A stretch of 64,000 nt of DNA from JBBDSJ01 sp040905025. GTDB taxonomy: Bacteria; Pseudomonadota; Gammaproteobacteria; Methylohalomonadales; Methylohalomonadaceae. The notes under the pieces were generated by a model. The model made no database searches. It was not told the origin of the DNA and worked only from the letters and a program-made list of their open reading frames with translations. Positions 16,360 to 25,872 of this stretch are shown here, piece after piece; position 1 is the first letter of the stretch, and each line of letters begins with the position of its first letter. The translations under genes and the position numbers were made by a program. Location of the stretch: NCBI GenBank assembly GCA_040905025.1, contig JBBDSJ010000138.1, forward strand, positions 9,453 through 73,452, read 5' to 3'.

Positions 16360-16665
16360 TCAGACGCAAACTTTCGTCAGTGCGGATTCTATTTTTTGAC
16401 GCAGACGCTGGATATCATTGTCTACGCGTGAAGCATAGTCAGAGTTGTGGTTTTTGTATTCGAGCAGTTCGCCGGCGAGATTCAGTGCGGCCATCACCGC
16501 AATACGTTCGGTGCCGATGACTTTGCCACTCGCGCGCAGTTCCTGCATTTTTTGATTCAACAGTTCAGCTGCCTGAAGTAATTGCTCACGTTCTTCGTCG
16601 GCACATGAAACAAGATATTCCTTGTCCATTACCTTGATGCTGGTCGGTTTGCTTTCTGCGGTCAT
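16360..16665 (-). CDS. zapA: Cell division protein ZapA
   Basis: Z-ring-associated protein that bundles FtsZ. 101 residues: the globular N-terminal part has SIKVMDKEYLVSC and an amphipathic helix (ERIAVMAALNLAGELL), and the C-terminus is a coiled coil. It overlaps the zapB-like gene upstream (TGATG) and precedes the 6S RNA, the standard zapA-ssrS arrangement. Confidence 0.94.
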   Translation of the reverse strand: MTAESKPTSIKVMDKEYLVSCADEEREQLLQAAELLNQKMQELRASGKVIGTERIAVMAALNLAGELLEYKNHNSDYASRVDNDIQRLRQKIESALTKVCV

Positions 16666-16886
16666 CAGCGCGACTCCATCGCCCGCAGTCGCGTTATCAT
16701 TGATTCAATGCGTGTACGTGCCTGTTCGGTTTTTTCGATCAACGCGGCACGTTCGCTGACCAGCGATTCCTGCTGCTGGCGCAACACGGAGTTCTCGGTT
16801 TGCAGGGAATCTACCGCCCGGATCAGTTCGTCGACCCGGGATTCCAGGCTGGCCAGATCGAGTTTATCGTTATTATTTTCGTTCAT
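16665..16886 (-). CDS. Small coiled-coil protein, TIGR02449 / ZapB-like
   Basis: 73 residues, almost entirely a heptad-patterned coiled coil (LESRVDELIRAVDSL, LRQQQESLVSERAAL, ARTRIESMITRLRAM). It is translationally coupled to zapA. Proteins of this kind next to zapA are annotated as ZapB-like division factors; the function is inferred from position and shape. Confidence 0.85.
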   Translation of the reverse strand: MNENNNDKLDLASLESRVDELIRAVDSLQTENSVLRQQQESLVSERAALIEKTEQARTRIESMITRLRAMESR

Positions 16887-17047
16887 GTTCGCAGTTGACC
16901 ACTGTTGGTACTGGCGCCGGATACCTCAATACAGGCATCAATATAGAGCCGCGTTCCTATACGGTCAACAGTGCGTTGCCTGTCGGAAACCGCGCCGATG
17001 CGTTAGCATTAACAAATGGCTGGCTCTGTTTTAATGTAATCGGGAAT

Positions 17048-17671
17048 ATGCCTGCAGAAATGACAGCAAAATCACAATTATCACTGATTGACCTGAACGA
17101 GTCGCTGGCAACGCGTTTGCAAGAGCTTGCGGCCGGGGTCAGCGTGGCTGAATGCCACGGTTTTATCAGTGCCCAGGTTTGCGTACAAAAAGTCCCGGAT
17201 CCGGCCATCTGGGAGGTTTGTTTTCTGAATGCCGGGCCGGATGCTGCGGCTGCCGACGCGAGTCTTGCCGATCTCAATGGTTTGCTTACCAGCATGAGCC
17301 AGCTTACCCGGTCACGTTTTGAAGCCGAGGATCTTTCGTTCGAATTACTGTTGCCGGCTGACGATACCGAACTGGAGGTGCGCTCAAGAGCGCTGGTGGA
17401 CTGGTGCCGGGGGTTTCTGTCCGGGCTTGGTCATAGCGGGGTTGTGGCAGCGGATCTTGGAGCAGAGAGCCGGGAGTGGTTGCAGGATATTGATCAGATC
17501 AGCCACGCTGCAGTGGCGGGCGGTGATGAGGCAGAGGAATTTGCGTTGCTGGAATTAATCGAATATGTGCGTATTGGTGCATTATCGATCTATCACGAAA
17601 TGCAGCTGCAGCGCCAGAATGCCGCTGCCGACACGCCCGGTTCAACCACTGACACACAGACTTTGCACTAA
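17048..17671 (+). CDS. ygfB: UPF0149 family protein YgfB
   Basis: Helical UPF0149 (YgfB/YecA-like) protein: AECHGFISAQVC, FRSGF-type core with WCRGFLSGLG, and a conserved C-terminal ELIEYVRIGALSIYHEM. The reading frame is open from 16895, but the ATG at 17048 gives 207 residues, close to E. coli YgfB; 17060 is also possible. Its stop overlaps the pepP start (TAATG). Divergent from zapA and upstream of pepP-ubiH-ubiI, the conserved gammaproteobacterial order. The molecular role is not firmly known. Confidence 0.9.
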   Translation: MPAEMTAKSQLSLIDLNESLATRLQELAAGVSVAECHGFISAQVCVQKVPDPAIWEVCFLNAGPDAAAADASLADLNGLLTSMSQLTRSRFEAEDLSFELLLPADDTELEVRSRALVDWCRGFLSGLGHSGVVAADLGAESREWLQDIDQISHAAVAGGDEAEEFALLELIEYVRIGALSIYHEMQLQRQNAAADTPGSTTDTQTLH

Positions 17672-19038
17672 TGGCCAAATCCACAGAACAAGTGTCCAGC
17701 CTGCTGACGGACAAGCCGATTGGCCGGCCGGAGTGGCTGCGCCGGCGCAAGCGGTTGATGGATTTCATGAATGCCGATTCAATTGCGATCATTCCCGCGA
17801 CCCAGGTCAAGGTCCGCAACCGCGATGTTGATTATCCCTATCGGCCCGACAGTGATTTTTATTACCTTACCGGCTTTCCGGAACCGGACGCCGTTGCCGC
17901 CCTGATCCCGAACCGGCCCCAGGGCGAATATCTGCTGTTTTGCCGCGAACGTGATCCTGCCATGGAGACCTGGAACGGCAAAATGGCCGGCCTGGAAGGC
18001 GCGTGCGAAATTTACGGTGCCGATGATGCGTTTCCGATCGGCGATCTGGATGACATCCTGCCGGGTCTGCTTGAGAACAAGGAACGGGTATTTTATTCGA
18101 TGGGTGCGGATCCGGCATTTGATCAGCGTGTTGTGCGCTGGCTGAACCGGGTGCGTGAACGTGTCCGTACCGGCGTGACTGCACCGGCTGAATTCGTTTC
18201 ATTGCAACATCATTTGCATGAAATGCGGCTTGTCAAAAGTCGTGCAGAGATCAAAACCATGCGTACGGCTGCCACCATAGCGGTGGCCGGTCATGAACGC
18301 GCCATGCGCAGTTGCCGGCCGGGGATGACGGAGTTCCAGCTTGAGGCCGAATTACTGCATGAATTCATGCGTCATGGTGCGCGTGCACCGGCGTATCCAT
18401 CCATTGTCGGTGGCGGTGCAAACGGCTGCATCCTGCATTACACCGACAACAATATGCCGTTGCAGGATGGCGATCTGGTGTTGATCGATGCCGGCGCGGA
18501 ATACGATTGTTACGCCAGCGATATTACCCGCACATTTCCGATCAATGGCCGTTTCAGCAAAGCCCAGCAGGCCGTGTATGAAATTGTGCTGGCCGCACAG
18601 GAAGCCGCTATCAAGGCGGTGAAGCCCGGTAATCACTGGAATGATCCGCATGAAGCCGCCGTACGCGAACTGACTGCCGGACTGGTCGATCTCGGCATTC
18701 TCAAGGGCCGGGTCAGCGAGTTGGTGAAAAAGGAAGCCTACAAGCCCTACTACATGCATCGTACCGGTCACTGGATTGGCATGGACGTGCATGATGTCGG
18801 TGATTACAAGGTCGACAGCGAATGGCGTTTGCTTGAACCGGGCATGGTGTTGACGATCGAGCCCGGTCTGTATTTACCTGCCCATAGCAAAGGTCTGGCG
18901 AAGCGCTGGCATAACATCGGCATTCGTATTGAAGATGATGTGCTGGTCGGCAAGAAAGGCGCGGATGTGATGACTGCCGCTGCGCCAAAAACAGTTGCTG
19001 CTATTGAGGCGCTGATGGCTACTGCCCGCGCTGCCTGA
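17671..19038 (+). CDS. pepP: Xaa-Pro aminopeptidase
   Basis: Metallopeptidase releasing an N-terminal residue before proline. 455 residues: the N-terminal creatinase-like domain has RNRDVDYPYRPDSDFYYLTG, and the C-terminal pita-bread domain carries the dinuclear metal ligands in VLIDAGAEYD, ASDITRTFP, HRTGHWIGMDVHD, TIEPGLY and RIEDDV. All five metal ligands appear intact. Operon with ygfB upstream and ubiH downstream. Confidence 0.96.
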   Translation: MAKSTEQVSSLLTDKPIGRPEWLRRRKRLMDFMNADSIAIIPATQVKVRNRDVDYPYRPDSDFYYLTGFPEPDAVAALIPNRPQGEYLLFCRERDPAMETWNGKMAGLEGACEIYGADDAFPIGDLDDILPGLLENKERVFYSMGADPAFDQRVVRWLNRVRERVRTGVTAPAEFVSLQHHLHEMRLVKSRAEIKTMRTAATIAVAGHERAMRSCRPGMTEFQLEAELLHEFMRHGARAPAYPSIVGGGANGCILHYTDNNMPLQDGDLVLIDAGAEYDCYASDITRTFPINGRFSKAQQAVYEIVLAAQEAAIKAVKPGNHWNDPHEAAVRELTAGLVDLGILKGRVSELVKKEAYKPYYMHRTGHWIGMDVHDVGDYKVDSEWRLLEPGMVLTIEPGLYLPAHSKGLAKRWHNIGIRIEDDVLVGKKGADVMTAAAPKTVAAIEALMATARAA

Positions 19039-19093
19039 CCAGCAGCCCCAATAATCCAACATAAACCCACGACAAATCCAAGCTAGATCCACA

Positions 19094-20323
19094 ATGGACT
19101 ACGATATCCTGATCTGCGGTGCCGGTGCGGTCGGTGCCAGCCTTGCCGCTGCGCTGGCGTCAGCGGCTACGCCATGGCGTATCGGGATCATAGAAGCCCG
19201 GCCGCGTACGGCTGCAACCAATACGGACACCGCTGCCGGCAGTTTTGATGATCGTGGCCTGGCGCTGTCGCCGGGCTCGCGGCAGATTCTTGCCGACAGT
19301 GACGTCTGGCCCACGCTGACAACAGTGGCGAATCCAATCAAACAGATCCATGTCAGTCATCGCGGTCATTTCGGCTGCGTTCGTCTGGCGGCTGCCGCCG
19401 CCGGGTTGCCGGCGCTGGGTTATGTGGTACCGGCACGGGCACTCGGCGCTGCCTTGTTTGCACGGCTTGATGCGGCGGCGATTGACTGGCACTGTCCGGC
19501 AACCGTCACAGCAGTGAACCAGACCGCTACGCAGGTGACCGTCAACATTGAAACTGCCGGGGCTTCAGGCTCAAACACGCAGCAACTGACGACACGATTG
19601 TTGATCGGCGCTGATGGCAGTCAGTCGCAGTTGCGTGACTTGCTCAATATCGCCACGCGTAGCAAGGATTACGGTCAGACGGCAATTGTCTCCAGTGTCG
19701 CCACGGCGTCTGCGCATACCGACACGGCATATGAACGTTTCACTGACAGCGGGCCGCTGGCATTGTTGCCGCGTCGTGATGGCCGTAGCGTAGTGGTTTG
19801 TTGCCTGCCTACTGAGCAAGCTGCCGCCGCCATGCGGCAATCCGACAGTGATTTTCTGCAACTGTTGCAACAGCGTTTTGGCCAGCGGCTTGGCCGCTTC
19901 AGCGAACCCGCTGCCCGCCAGTCCTACCCCATTCGTCTGGTTCAGGCACAGGAACAATGCCGGGGCCGGGTATTGCTGCTCGGAAACGCGGTGCATACCG
20001 TGCATCCGAATGCCGCGCAGGGTTTTAATCTGGGTCTGCACGATGCCAGTGCGCTGGCAGCGTTATTGTCCAGTCATGCACAAACGGCTGATCAGGATCC
20101 GGGCAGCGCTGCGTTGTTATCGGCCTATCTGGCCGAACGCGAGCCGGTGCAGCGGCGCGTCGTGCAGTTTACTGACTGGCTTGCCTGGTGGTTTTATCAA
20201 CCGCATACCCTGTTGGCGCCGGCGCGTACGGCGGGCATGCTGGCCATTGATAAATTGCCTGCGGTAAAGCAGCGGTTTATCCGCCGGTTGAGCGGTCTTG
20301 GCGGGCAGCAATGGCCAGCCTGA
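19094..20323 (+). CDS. ubiH: 2-octaprenyl-6-methoxyphenol hydroxylase
   Basis: FAD monooxygenase of ubiquinone biosynthesis. 409 residues: FAD-binding ILICGAGAVGASLAAAL at the N-terminus, the RGLALSPGSRQIL helix, then LLLGNAVHTVHPNAAQGFNL near the C-terminus. The GNAxH form is typical of UbiH, as opposed to GDAxH in UbiI. HVSHRGHFG also fits UbiH. It overlaps ubiI by 13 bases. Confidence 0.93.
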   Translation: MDYDILICGAGAVGASLAAALASAATPWRIGIIEARPRTAATNTDTAAGSFDDRGLALSPGSRQILADSDVWPTLTTVANPIKQIHVSHRGHFGCVRLAAAAAGLPALGYVVPARALGAALFARLDAAAIDWHCPATVTAVNQTATQVTVNIETAGASGSNTQQLTTRLLIGADGSQSQLRDLLNIATRSKDYGQTAIVSSVATASAHTDTAYERFTDSGPLALLPRRDGRSVVVCCLPTEQAAAAMRQSDSDFLQLLQQRFGQRLGRFSEPAARQSYPIRLVQAQEQCRGRVLLLGNAVHTVHPNAAQGFNLGLHDASALAALLSSHAQTADQDPGSAALLSAYLAEREPVQRRVVQFTDWLAWWFYQPHTLLAPARTAGMLAIDKLPAVKQRFIRRLSGLGGQQWPA

Positions 20324-21558
20324 CTAATGTAGATTTCGATGTCGTTATTGTCGGTGCCGGCCTTACCGGTTCGGTCGCTGCCGGCTTGTTGCGGCGGGCA
20401 GGATTTTCGGTGTGTGTTGTGGAAGCGCGTACAACAACGCCACTGACAAATGAAGTCCCGCTGGATCCACGTGCGCTCGCAGTTACTCCGGGATCCCGGC
20501 GCATACTCGCTGCAGTTCATGCCTGGCCATTATTGCCGGCCGAGCGGATTGGCTGTTTCAGGCGCATGCAGGTCTGGGATGCGGCCGGCCAGGGAGAAAT
20601 AGAGTTTTCGCTCAGCGATCTGGAGGCTGGCAATGACACATCCGCGCTGGGTTACATTATCGAATCAACAGTCCTGCAACAGGCACTGGCTAGTGCGTTG
20701 GCAGCCGATACACAATTGCACTGGCAGCGTCCGGCGCAGGTGACCGCCATCAAGCCTGGTCGCGACCATACTGAAATTACGCTTGATAATGGCCGGCTGC
20801 TGCGCACCGGTGTGCTGGTGGTTGCCGATGGCAAGGCATCACCCACCCGCCAGCTGGCGAAAATCGATTATCTTGAATCAGCCTATCCGCAACATGCCAT
20901 CGCTGCGGTGGTTACCACGGAACAGGCACATGAGCAGGTGGCCCGGCAGCGGTTTCTGGCCAGCGGCCCGCTGGCGTTTCTGCCGCTGGCCGACGCGCAT
21001 CAATGCGGTATTGTCTGGTCGACCCGGCCGGCGCATGCGGCCGCCCTGCTGGCAATGCCGGATGACGTATTTGCCGCTGAAATCAGCAGCGCTTTCGAGC
21101 GCCGTCTTGGTGACGTGACTGGCGTCGGACCGCGCGGCAGTTTTGCACTGGCGCATGCCGAGGCCAGCGACTATTGCCAGCCACGTCTGGCGTTGATTGG
21201 TGATGCGGCGCATTGCGTGCATCCACTTGCCGGCCAGGGCGCAAATCTTGGCTGGTATGATGCCGCCAGCCTTGCTGAAGTGTTGACGGCTGCGCGAGCA
21301 GCGGCCGAGGATATCGGCAGTCTGCGCGTGTTACGGCGTTACGCCCGCTGGCGCCGCGGTGAAAATCAATTAATGCAACAGGTGCTCGATGGTCTGCATC
21401 ACTTGTTCCTGCGTGATGATCCGGTTACACGTGCCGCCCGTAACTGGGGTTTGACATTGACCCATTACAGCGGCCCGTTGAAGCGACGACTGCTGCGGCA
21501 TGCCATGGGACTGGATGGTCAGGTGCCGGCCATTGTCCGTGGGCAAGTCATGCCCTGA
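20311..21558 (+). CDS. ubiI: 2-octaprenylphenol hydroxylase (UbiI/VisC type)
   Basis: Second FAD hydroxylase of the ubiquinone pathway. 415 residues: FDVVIVGAGLTGSVAAGLL, DPRALAVTPGSRRIL, the UbiI-like RMQVWDAAGQGEIEF, and LIGDAAHCVHPLAGQGANLG. It lies in the pepP-ubiH-ubiI order known from E. coli. Paralogy with UbiF leaves some uncertainty about which ring position it modifies. Confidence 0.88.
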   Translation: MASLTNVDFDVVIVGAGLTGSVAAGLLRRAGFSVCVVEARTTTPLTNEVPLDPRALAVTPGSRRILAAVHAWPLLPAERIGCFRRMQVWDAAGQGEIEFSLSDLEAGNDTSALGYIIESTVLQQALASALAADTQLHWQRPAQVTAIKPGRDHTEITLDNGRLLRTGVLVVADGKASPTRQLAKIDYLESAYPQHAIAAVVTTEQAHEQVARQRFLASGPLAFLPLADAHQCGIVWSTRPAHAAALLAMPDDVFAAEISSAFERRLGDVTGVGPRGSFALAHAEASDYCQPRLALIGDAAHCVHPLAGQGANLGWYDAASLAEVLTAARAAAEDIGSLRVLRRYARWRRGENQLMQQVLDGLHHLFLRDDPVTRAARNWGLTLTHYSGPLKRRLLRHAMGLDGQVPAIVRGQVMP

Positions 21559-21643
21559 TATTGGCGTAGCTGTAGTAAAATGCTGCGGCCGTACCAGGCC
21601 AAACCGGAGCTGGCGTCGTTATTCACTCTAATCACTGATCTTC

Positions 21644-23329
21644 ATGAACAACAATCCAAAATCTACCAGCAGCCACTTTATCCGCCAGATGATCGAACGT
21701 GATGTGGCCGCAAATAAAAACAAAGGCCGGGTACACACCCGGTTCCCGCCGGAGCCAAATGGCTATTTGCATGTCGGCCATGCCAAATCAATATGCCTGA
21801 ATTTTGGTGTCGCACAGGATTTTGGTGGCCTCTGCAACTTGCGTTTTGATGACACCAATCCGGAAAAGGAAAGTGTCGAATACACCGATTCAATTCAGGC
21901 TGATGTGCGCTGGCTGGGTTTTGACTGGGATGATCGGCTGTATTTTGCATCCGATTACTTTGAAAGACTGTATGAGTATGCCGAATATCTGATTGAGCAT
22001 GACAAGGCCTATGTCGACAGCCTGAATGCTGAACAGATCCGTGAATATCGCGGCACGTTGACTGAACCGGGCAAGCCGAGTCCCTGGCGCGACCGCAGTG
22101 TAGCGGAAAACCTGGATCTGTTCCGGCGCATGCGTGCCGGTGAATTTGCCGATGGTGAACATGTATTGCGCGCGAAGATCGATATGGCCGCGCCCAATAT
22201 CAACATGCGCGATCCGACGATTTACCGCATCAAGCACCGCGCGCATCATCGTACCGATAACAAGTGGTGCATCTATCCAATGTACGACTATACGCATTGT
22301 ATTTCAGATGCACTGGAAGGCGTGACCCATTCGCTGTGCACGCTCGAGTTCGAGGATCACCGGCCACTGTATGACTGGTTTCTGGAACAGCTGCCGGTGC
22401 CGTCACGGCCCGAACAAACCGAATTTGCACGTCTGAACCTCGATTACACCATCACCAGCAAGCGCAAGCTCAACGAACTGGTTGTTAAGGGTCATGTAGA
22501 GGGCTGGAATGATCCACGTCTGCCGACGATCATCGGTATGCGCCGGCGCGGTTTTCCGCCGGCGGCATTGCGTGAATTTTGCGAACGCATTGGCGTGACC
22601 AAGAATGCGACCCGGATTGACATGGCCGTGCTGGAAACCTGTGTGCGCGAAGAACTGGATAAATCGGCACCGCGGGCACTGGCAGTATTGAATCCGCTCA
22701 AGGTTGTGATTGAAAATTATCCCGAAGATCAGTTCGAAGAGCTCGACGCCGTTAATCATCCGAATGATCCGGCACTGGGCTCGCGGATATTGCCGTTTTC
22801 ACGTGAACTCTACATTGAGCGCGATGACTTTATGGAAGACCCGCCAAAGAAATTTTTTCGGCTCGGTTCCGGCCGTGAGGTGCGGCTGCGCTATGCCTAT
22901 TTTATTACCTGCACTGATATGATAAAAAATGATCAGGGCGAAGTGGTTGAGCTGCGCTGTACGTACGATCCGGCCACGCGCGGTGGGGATTCGCCGGATG
23001 GCCGGAAAGTGAAGGGCACGATTCACTGGGTATCGGCGGCGCATGCCGTCAAGGCTGAAGTGCGCTTGTATGATCGCTTGTTTAATGTTGCCAACCCTGA
23101 AGGCAGCAAGCAGCTTGACTGGATAGCGAACCTGAATCCGGGGTCGGTTAAAGTCGTTAAAAAAGCCTTCCTGGAACCGGCGCTGGCGCTGGCCAACCCG
23201 GAAGATCGCTTTCAGTTCGAGCGGTTGGGCTATTTTTGTGCTGACCGGCATGATTACTCGGGGGAAAAACCGGTCTTCAATCGCATCGTGACACTGCGTG
23301 ACAGCTGGGCCAGGGCACAGTCAGGCTAA
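21644..23329 (+). CDS. glnS: Glutaminyl-tRNA synthetase
   Basis: Class I synthetase charging tRNA-Gln. 561 residues: RFPPEPNGYLHVGHAKS contains the HIGH-type motif (HVGH), LRFDDTNPEKE follows, and the KMSKS-equivalent is TITSKRKL near residue 275. The C-terminal anticodon-binding beta barrels are complete. Presence of GlnRS implies direct Gln-tRNA charging. Confidence 0.97.
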   Translation: MNNNPKSTSSHFIRQMIERDVAANKNKGRVHTRFPPEPNGYLHVGHAKSICLNFGVAQDFGGLCNLRFDDTNPEKESVEYTDSIQADVRWLGFDWDDRLYFASDYFERLYEYAEYLIEHDKAYVDSLNAEQIREYRGTLTEPGKPSPWRDRSVAENLDLFRRMRAGEFADGEHVLRAKIDMAAPNINMRDPTIYRIKHRAHHRTDNKWCIYPMYDYTHCISDALEGVTHSLCTLEFEDHRPLYDWFLEQLPVPSRPEQTEFARLNLDYTITSKRKLNELVVKGHVEGWNDPRLPTIIGMRRRGFPPAALREFCERIGVTKNATRIDMAVLETCVREELDKSAPRALAVLNPLKVVIENYPEDQFEELDAVNHPNDPALGSRILPFSRELYIERDDFMEDPPKKFFRLGSGREVRLRYAYFITCTDMIKNDQGEVVELRCTYDPATRGGDSPDGRKVKGTIHWVSAAHAVKAEVRLYDRLFNVANPEGSKQLDWIANLNPGSVKVVKKAFLEPALALANPEDRFQFERLGYFCADRHDYSGEKPVFNRIVTLRDSWARAQSG

Positions 23330-23369
23330 GCCAGTTTATATTGTTCTCAAAAAACGGCAGACCGCAGTA

Positions 23370-23407
23370 CTATAATTAAAATCTGGGGCTATAATTAAAA
23401 TCTGGGG
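23370..23407. repeat. 19-bp perfect tandem duplication downstream of glnS
   Basis: Two consecutive copies of CTATAATTAAAATCTGGGG. Each contains TATAAT, so the duplication may create tandem -10 elements for the downstream gene, although no -35 is evident. Confidence 0.8.
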
Positions 23408-23410
23408 CTA

Positions 23411-23435
23411 TCTGATTAATTCAGAGTTTCCTTGA
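23411..23435. repeat. Lone end of the CTCTGA-type modular element
   Basis: CTGATTAATTCAGAGTTTCC followed by TTGA has the terminal inverted-repeat pattern of the modular elements at 3574-3815 and 39281-39484, without internal modules. Confidence 0.45.
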
Positions 23436-23513
23436 GAAAATGGCGGCTGAATTTCGGGGTTAAGTTCAAGCCAGTCTGGAGACTATGACGGGATTCAATT
23501 TGGGGGGATGGTT

Positions 23514-24956
23514 ATGTTTCCACACCACTTTTGCAGATCAGCCTATCTCGGGCTGGGTTTTATCGGCTTATTGGGCTTCGCCGCAATAGCGCAGGCGCAG
23601 ACAGATATTTCCGGCACTTATACCGGCACACTGACAGGATCAGAATCGTGCCCCAGTGAGCCGCAAACCAATGAAAGTGTCAATATGACGTTGACGATTA
23701 GCCAGAACGGCGCGCAATTTGAGGCAACTGCCAGCTTTATTGACGATGACGGCCCCGGATCGGCGACCATCTCGGGTGTTGTCAGCGACGATGCTTTTGC
23801 AGGCGCCGGCTCTGGAACTGGTGGCGACGGCACGACTTTTACTATTACCAATTTTGAAGGCGGTTTTGGTGGTGACCATATTTTTATTACAAACCTGGTC
23901 GCAGCTGATGATGGGCCGCCATATTGCATTACAACCCTCAGCGGCAGACTGGACCGGACCGGCGGTACAACGACCGGCGGTACAACATTCAATCCGGAGG
24001 TAACGCCCGGCAGCAGCATCACCAGTATTCTGTTGACCGGTATACAGGTGCGTGCGATCGCCTCGGATGTCTCGGGTCGTGTTGGCAATGTGTTGCGTGG
24101 AATCGGCAAAAGCGGCGCTCAACCGAGCTCCACCGGCTTTCGCTACCAGGAAGACGCCGGCCGCAATGCCGGTGACAGCATTCTCGGCTACGGCGTCTGG
24201 TCGAGCTATTCCTACAGCGACTTCAAGGACAACTTCGTTTCAACGGCCTTTTCCGGTCAGCGTCACTCGGTACTCGGCGGTTTTGATATCTCGCCCTGGG
24301 AAAGTACTATCATCGGCCTGGCGGTGGGTTATGAAACCAGTGATCTGAAAACCCGGTTTAATCAGGGAGAATCGGACAGCGACGGTTTTACGATTGCGCC
24401 TTATTTTGGCGCGTTGTTGACTGATAATGCGAGTGTGGATGCCAGTATTGGCTACTCCCGTATCAGTTTTGATCAGTTCCGCACGGATACGATTACCGGC
24501 CAGCGGATTACCAGTAAACCCGATACGGATCGTTTTTTCGCAACCTTCAACGGCAGTGTTTTTAAAAGCTATGATGCCTGGACGTTTACCGGTCAAGCAG
24601 GATTCCTGTATGCCAGGAACAGTCAGGATGATTTTGTCGAAAGTAATGGTGCCCAGGTAGCGAAATTATCCACTTCGCTGGGCCAGGTTTCTGTGGCTGG
24701 TGAGGTGGCGTATGGCTGGAATCAGTTTGAGCCGTTTGCCCGGGTGGGTTACGAGCATGATTTCAGTCGTGTCGACATCAATATTGTCGGTGGCGGGCCG
24801 CAACCGAGTAACGACAATGATAATTTCCTCGTGGGCGCGGGCGTCCGTTACTACAGTGCCAATGGTATCACCGGCAATATTGAATGGAACAAACGTCTCG
24901 GCCGGAGTAATTTCAGTGAAGATGTGTTCACTGTGACGATACGCGGGCAGTTTTGA
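23514..24956 (+). CDS. Secreted autotransporter beta-barrel protein with short passenger
   Basis: 480 residues from the ATG at 23514, which has a GGGGGG ribosome-binding site six bases upstream; an ATG at 23508 is an alternative. A signal peptide ends near AIAQAQ. Residues about 30-155 form a small beta-rich passenger with two cysteines (ESCPSE; PPYCITT) and a Thr/Gly linker (GGTTTGGTT). From about residue 195 the C-terminus looks like an autotransporter barrel: alternating amphipathic strands and a terminal TVTIRGQF ending in phenylalanine, the outer-membrane signature. No beta-helix, protease or adhesin motif is seen. Convergent with a FecR-domain gene. Confidence 0.75.
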   Translation: MFPHHFCRSAYLGLGFIGLLGFAAIAQAQTDISGTYTGTLTGSESCPSEPQTNESVNMTLTISQNGAQFEATASFIDDDGPGSATISGVVSDDAFAGAGSGTGGDGTTFTITNFEGGFGGDHIFITNLVAADDGPPYCITTLSGRLDRTGGTTTGGTTFNPEVTPGSSITSILLTGIQVRAIASDVSGRVGNVLRGIGKSGAQPSSTGFRYQEDAGRNAGDSILGYGVWSSYSYSDFKDNFVSTAFSGQRHSVLGGFDISPWESTIIGLAVGYETSDLKTRFNQGESDSDGFTIAPYFGALLTDNASVDASIGYSRISFDQFRTDTITGQRITSKPDTDRFFATFNGSVFKSYDAWTFTGQAGFLYARNSQDDFVESNGAQVAKLSTSLGQVSVAGEVAYGWNQFEPFARVGYEHDFSRVDINIVGGGPQPSNDNDNFLVGAGVRYYSANGITGNIEWNKRLGRSNFSEDVFTVTIRGQF

Positions 24957-24986
24957 TCGGCGGTTCTTAAGCGTTATAAATAAAAA

Positions 24987-25009
24987 GGGCTGCTATGCAG
25001 CCCTTTTTT
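24987..25009. terminator. Bidirectional intrinsic terminator
   Basis: GGGCTGC-TAT-GCAGCCC stem-loop followed by TTTTTT and preceded by AAAAA. It lies between two convergent genes and can terminate both. Confidence 0.9.
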
Positions 25010-25037
25010 GTTGCCTGATATTAAGTCCTGACCAAAC

Positions 25038-25724
25038 TCAGGGCATACGTGGCCTGGGTATATTCATGCGTTGAATATTCTGCAGTCCGCGGGTCAGGTT
25101 CTGGATGGTGTTCATTTGCATACGCCGCGGCGGTGACGGTGGGCTGAATTCATCCGGGATTTCCGTGCCGTAGTCAGCCTGGTCAATATCCACTGCCCCG
25201 AATTCGTTACTAACATTGATGGCGCCAACACTGCCATCTTCCCCGGCAAGCAGAATAACCGTTGATGATGTTGCATCCGCTTCGCCAATGACATGCGTAC
25301 CGCGGATACCGATCGTTGCCACTGCTGTTTGTACCTGGAAAGATTGCGGTTCCTTGCGCGCTACCAGCCCGGTGACAAACCGGAATGCACCCTTGAGCAC
25401 ACGTGCGCTGAAACCGCCAGAGTCAGCACCCGCATCAAAGTCATAGGCATCGACTCTGAAACTGGCATTACTGCCGAGCTCAAATTGGGTATCGTCGGCA
25501 AAGCGCAATTTGATAGTGGCATCTGCTGCGGTATTGATGATGTCATCGACATGGATGTCGGCACCAACGCTCAGTTCCCGTTCCGGCTCATCAGCGCGTT
25601 GGGCACTGGCGCTGCCTTTCAGTTCGGTGACTGAGCCAACCGCCGCCACTGCTGCATCAGAAAAAATCATGAGCATGCTGGTTAGCAGGAAAAATGTGAA
25701 ATGTATCGCTTTTTTATTTCGCAT
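25038..25724 (-). CDS. Secreted FecR-domain protein
   Basis: 228 residues from the ATG at 25724, which has GAGGAAG upstream; the frame is open back to 25772. A signal peptide ends near AAVAAVG. The FecR core follows: VTELKGSASAQR, LSVGADIHVDDII, TIKLRFADDTQFELGSNASF, then the beta strand FQVQTAVATIGIRGTHV. The C-terminal tail is proline- and arginine-rich. Such FecR-only exported proteins lack the TM anchor of sigma regulators, and their function is unclear. No sigma factor is adjacent. Confidence 0.82.
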   Translation of the reverse strand: MRNKKAIHFTFFLLTSMLMIFSDAAVAAVGSVTELKGSASAQRADEPERELSVGADIHVDDIINTAADATIKLRFADDTQFELGSNASFRVDAYDFDAGADSGGFSARVLKGAFRFVTGLVARKEPQSFQVQTAVATIGIRGTHVIGEADATSSTVILLAGEDGSVGAINVSNEFGAVDIDQADYGTEIPDEFSPPSPPRRMQMNTIQNLTRGLQNIQRMNIPRPRMP

Positions 25725-25872
25725 CCGTATCTTCCTCTGATGTATCACAATGATAAATGTAGTTGCCAGCACCGGTGATTGCCAGTCTAAAACAATACAA
25801 ATCGCAGCGATATTATTACACTAGACTTCAGACTATTATAATCCCGTTTTGTCTCAGGATCTGAATAATAAA

